Positions 4,408 to 5,414 of a DNA stretch of 5,414 nucleotides are shown here, in pieces. Numbering within the stretch: the first letter of the stretch is position 1; each line of letters begins with the position of its first letter. The DNA lies in assembly GCA_030628325.1 (NCBI GenBank), contig DAOVRB010000097.1:1-5414 (forward strand). Direction: 5' to 3'. A model generated the notes under the pieces. The model saw nothing but the letters and a program-made list of their open reading frames with translations. It ran no database searches and was not told the origin of the DNA. Both the position numbers and the translations under genes were made by a program. This DNA comes from Methanomicrobiaceae archaeon (GTDB taxonomy: Archaea > Halobacteriota > Methanomicrobia > Methanomicrobiales > Methanomicrobiaceae).

Positions 4408-5414
4408 CTAATCTCCCCTCATCACAGCCCGAAGGTCCAGTTCAAGTGCTGCCACCGGCTGGTCCAGTTCAAATGCAAGGATCACATCCGGGTGAATCTC
4501 ACCAAAGACACCCGCTTTTTTTCCGTCAATGATAATATCCCCACATCTGCCTTCTATGAATGCCGGATCTCCGGATTCCACAACAGTGTACTTCAGGCTC
4601 ATCTCCCTGCATAATACATCCACTGCTGCGTAAATCTCACTGAAGTCCGCATCTGTGTGGATACTCGCTGCTGCCACCTTCTGAATAGTTTCAGTACCTT
4701 CCACTACATCACCGACAGTAAAAATCTTCTGCGGGAGTTCCCTGTGGTGGTTGAACTGAAGAGTTTCCATTAAGAGCGGCAGGATAGTGTTTCTCACAAG
4801 CGTCTGCTCTTCGCTGATCGGATGCAGAATAGGCAGGACGTTGTCTGCCATTTCACGCCGCATATTTTCAAAGAGCACACGTTTGTTTGTGAGGGTAAAC
4901 GGCATCATCTCAAGACAGCCCAGGCCTGAAAGGATAGTTCTCACAGCACCCATGCACTGGTGGACCGGGTGCTCTTCGCCTATTGTGAAAGTCGGCGGCA
5001 GTTCTGCATTGAAGTTTTCAAACCCATATGCGACTGCCACATCCTCGAAAATGTCCCAGTCGTGCATAATATCAGACCGGTAGCAGGGCACCTGCACGAT
5101 AACGAGGTCAGCATCTGCTGACTCCGGACTATCAGCCCCGGGACCATCCGCCTCAGCACCAAACCTCATCTTCTCAAGAAGTTCTGCCATCTCCACTGCC
5201 GTGAGTGTCAGACCTAAAAGGCGGTTGCACTCGGACACACTGACTCTCCGCTCAGACGGTGCAAGTGAAGGCATCTCAGTTCCGTTTACTGCTATGCTCT
5301 CAATTGTACACCCGGCTTCTGCAAGAGCGGTGCAGATGATATTTACTGCGGTTCTGACTGCCTTTTCATCCGTTCCTGTGCAGTCGAGGAGGATATTTTT
5401 CGTATCTGTTGTAA
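4408..5414 (-). CDS. pheT: Phenylalanyl-tRNA synthetase beta subunit, archaeal type, 5' part off window
   Basis: The frame is open from the right edge (first complete codon at 5412) to TAG 4410-4408, giving the last 334 residues of about 545 expected for archaeal PheT. With PheS it charges tRNA-Phe with phenylalanine in the cytoplasm. Visible: ILLDCTGTDEKAVRTAVNII (window residues 7-26, end of the B3/B4 region); the B5 domain from about residue 47 with VSVSECNRLLGL and VPCYRSDIMHDWDIFEDVAV, rich in its conserved Asp/Glu; then the catalytic-like domain with MPFTLTNKRVLF, NHHRELPQKIFTVGDVV, EGRCGDIIIDG and GVFGEIHPDVILAFELD. It ends in DLRAVMRGD. The archaeal form lacks the C-terminal anticodon-binding domain, so this is a natural end, though the last few residues touch the junction with the hsdM/yhcG remnant and may have been altered. 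An internal ATG at 5274 is not the start. Confidence 0.96.
   Translation of the reverse strand, partial: TTDTKNILLDCTGTDEKAVRTAVNIICTALAEAGCTIESIAVNGTEMPSLAPSERRVSVSECNRLLGLTLTAVEMAELLEKMRFGAEADGPGADSPESADADLVIVQVPCYRSDIMHDWDIFEDVAVAYGFENFNAELPPTFTIGEEHPVHQCMGAVRTILSGLGCLEMMPFTLTNKRVLFENMRREMADNVLPILHPISEEQTLVRNTILPLLMETLQFNHHRELPQKIFTVGDVVEGTETIQKVAAASIHTDADFSEIYAAVDVLCREMSLKYTVVESGDPAFIEGRCGDIIIDGKKAGVFGEIHPDVILAFELDQPVAALELDLRAVMRGD
4461..4515. repeat. Direct repeat of pheT 3' end, right copy (inside intact pheT)
   Basis: Partner of 2426-2480 (49 of 55 bp identical). It encodes the AGVFGEIHPDVILAFELD segment of functional PheT. A shorter repeat, GGTCCAGTTCAA at 4434-4445 and 4461-4472, is 27 bp (9 codons) apart within this end of the gene. 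Confidence 0.85.

Noticed and set aside
2426..4515. Integrase-made attachment sites flanking a provirus or genomic island
   Set aside because: The repeat fits an insertion boundary, but no integrase or transposase gene is present in the window, so the mechanism cannot be assigned.
4193..5083. Plus-strand frames over the remnant and pheT
   Set aside because: They are antisense to coding sequence with clear homology and show no domain of their own.
5270..5277. Start of pheT at the internal ATG 5274
   Set aside because: The same frame continues upstream to the window edge with clear PheT sequence (ILLDCTGTDEKAV).

Overview
The window most likely comes from a euryarchaeal methanogen, probably Methanomicrobiales or a relative. 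The evidence is an archaeal-type phenylalanyl-tRNA synthetase beta subunit (B5 segment followed directly by the catalytic-like module, no C-terminal anticodon-binding extension), archaeal-style TATA-like boxes, GGAGG-type ribosome binding sites, and a type I restriction methylase paired with a DUF1016/YhcG-type nuclease. The assignment is by protein character only; no search was run.

Layout, left to right. Positions 1-803 (minus) hold the N-terminal 267 codons of a YhcG/DUF1016 PDDEXK nuclease-family protein that runs off the left edge. Immediately upstream in the same operon, 2 bp away, is a complete hsdM at 806-2356 (minus). Upstream of hsdM, 2415-2480 is a decayed copy of the 3' end of pheT. 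From about 2480 to 4120 lies an accessory island that is visibly AT-rich between about 2560 and 3670. It holds a tiny hydrophobic ORF (2567-2737, plus), a protein of unknown function with one C-terminal membrane segment (2828-3643, plus), and, convergent to it, an orphan MntA-like minimal nucleotidyltransferase (3686-4051, minus). At 4122-4406 (minus) is a chimeric remnant in which a piece of a second hsdM is joined in frame to a piece of a second yhcG. It abuts the stop codon of the real pheT (4408 to beyond 5414, minus).

The two ends of the window mirror each other: pheT, hsdM remnant, yhcG remnant on the right, and pheT fragment, hsdM, yhcG on the left. The simplest reading is that a block containing the pheT 3' end, hsdM and yhcG entered this locus more than once. 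The right-hand copy of the restriction genes then collapsed by deletion, while the left-hand copy stayed intact behind a short pheT stub. The defence-like genes between the pheT repeats would be cargo trapped between the copies.

The most unusual signal is at DNA level inside the yhcG genes. A 25-bp near-perfect palindrome encoding the peptide IVATLSQQL occurs twice in the intact yhcG, exactly 108 bp apart (36 codons), and once, identical, in the remnant. The position equivalent to the second copy in the remnant carries a different sequence that is still palindromic, with both arms changed in concert. This suggests selection or a mechanism acting on the palindrome itself, beyond the peptide it encodes.
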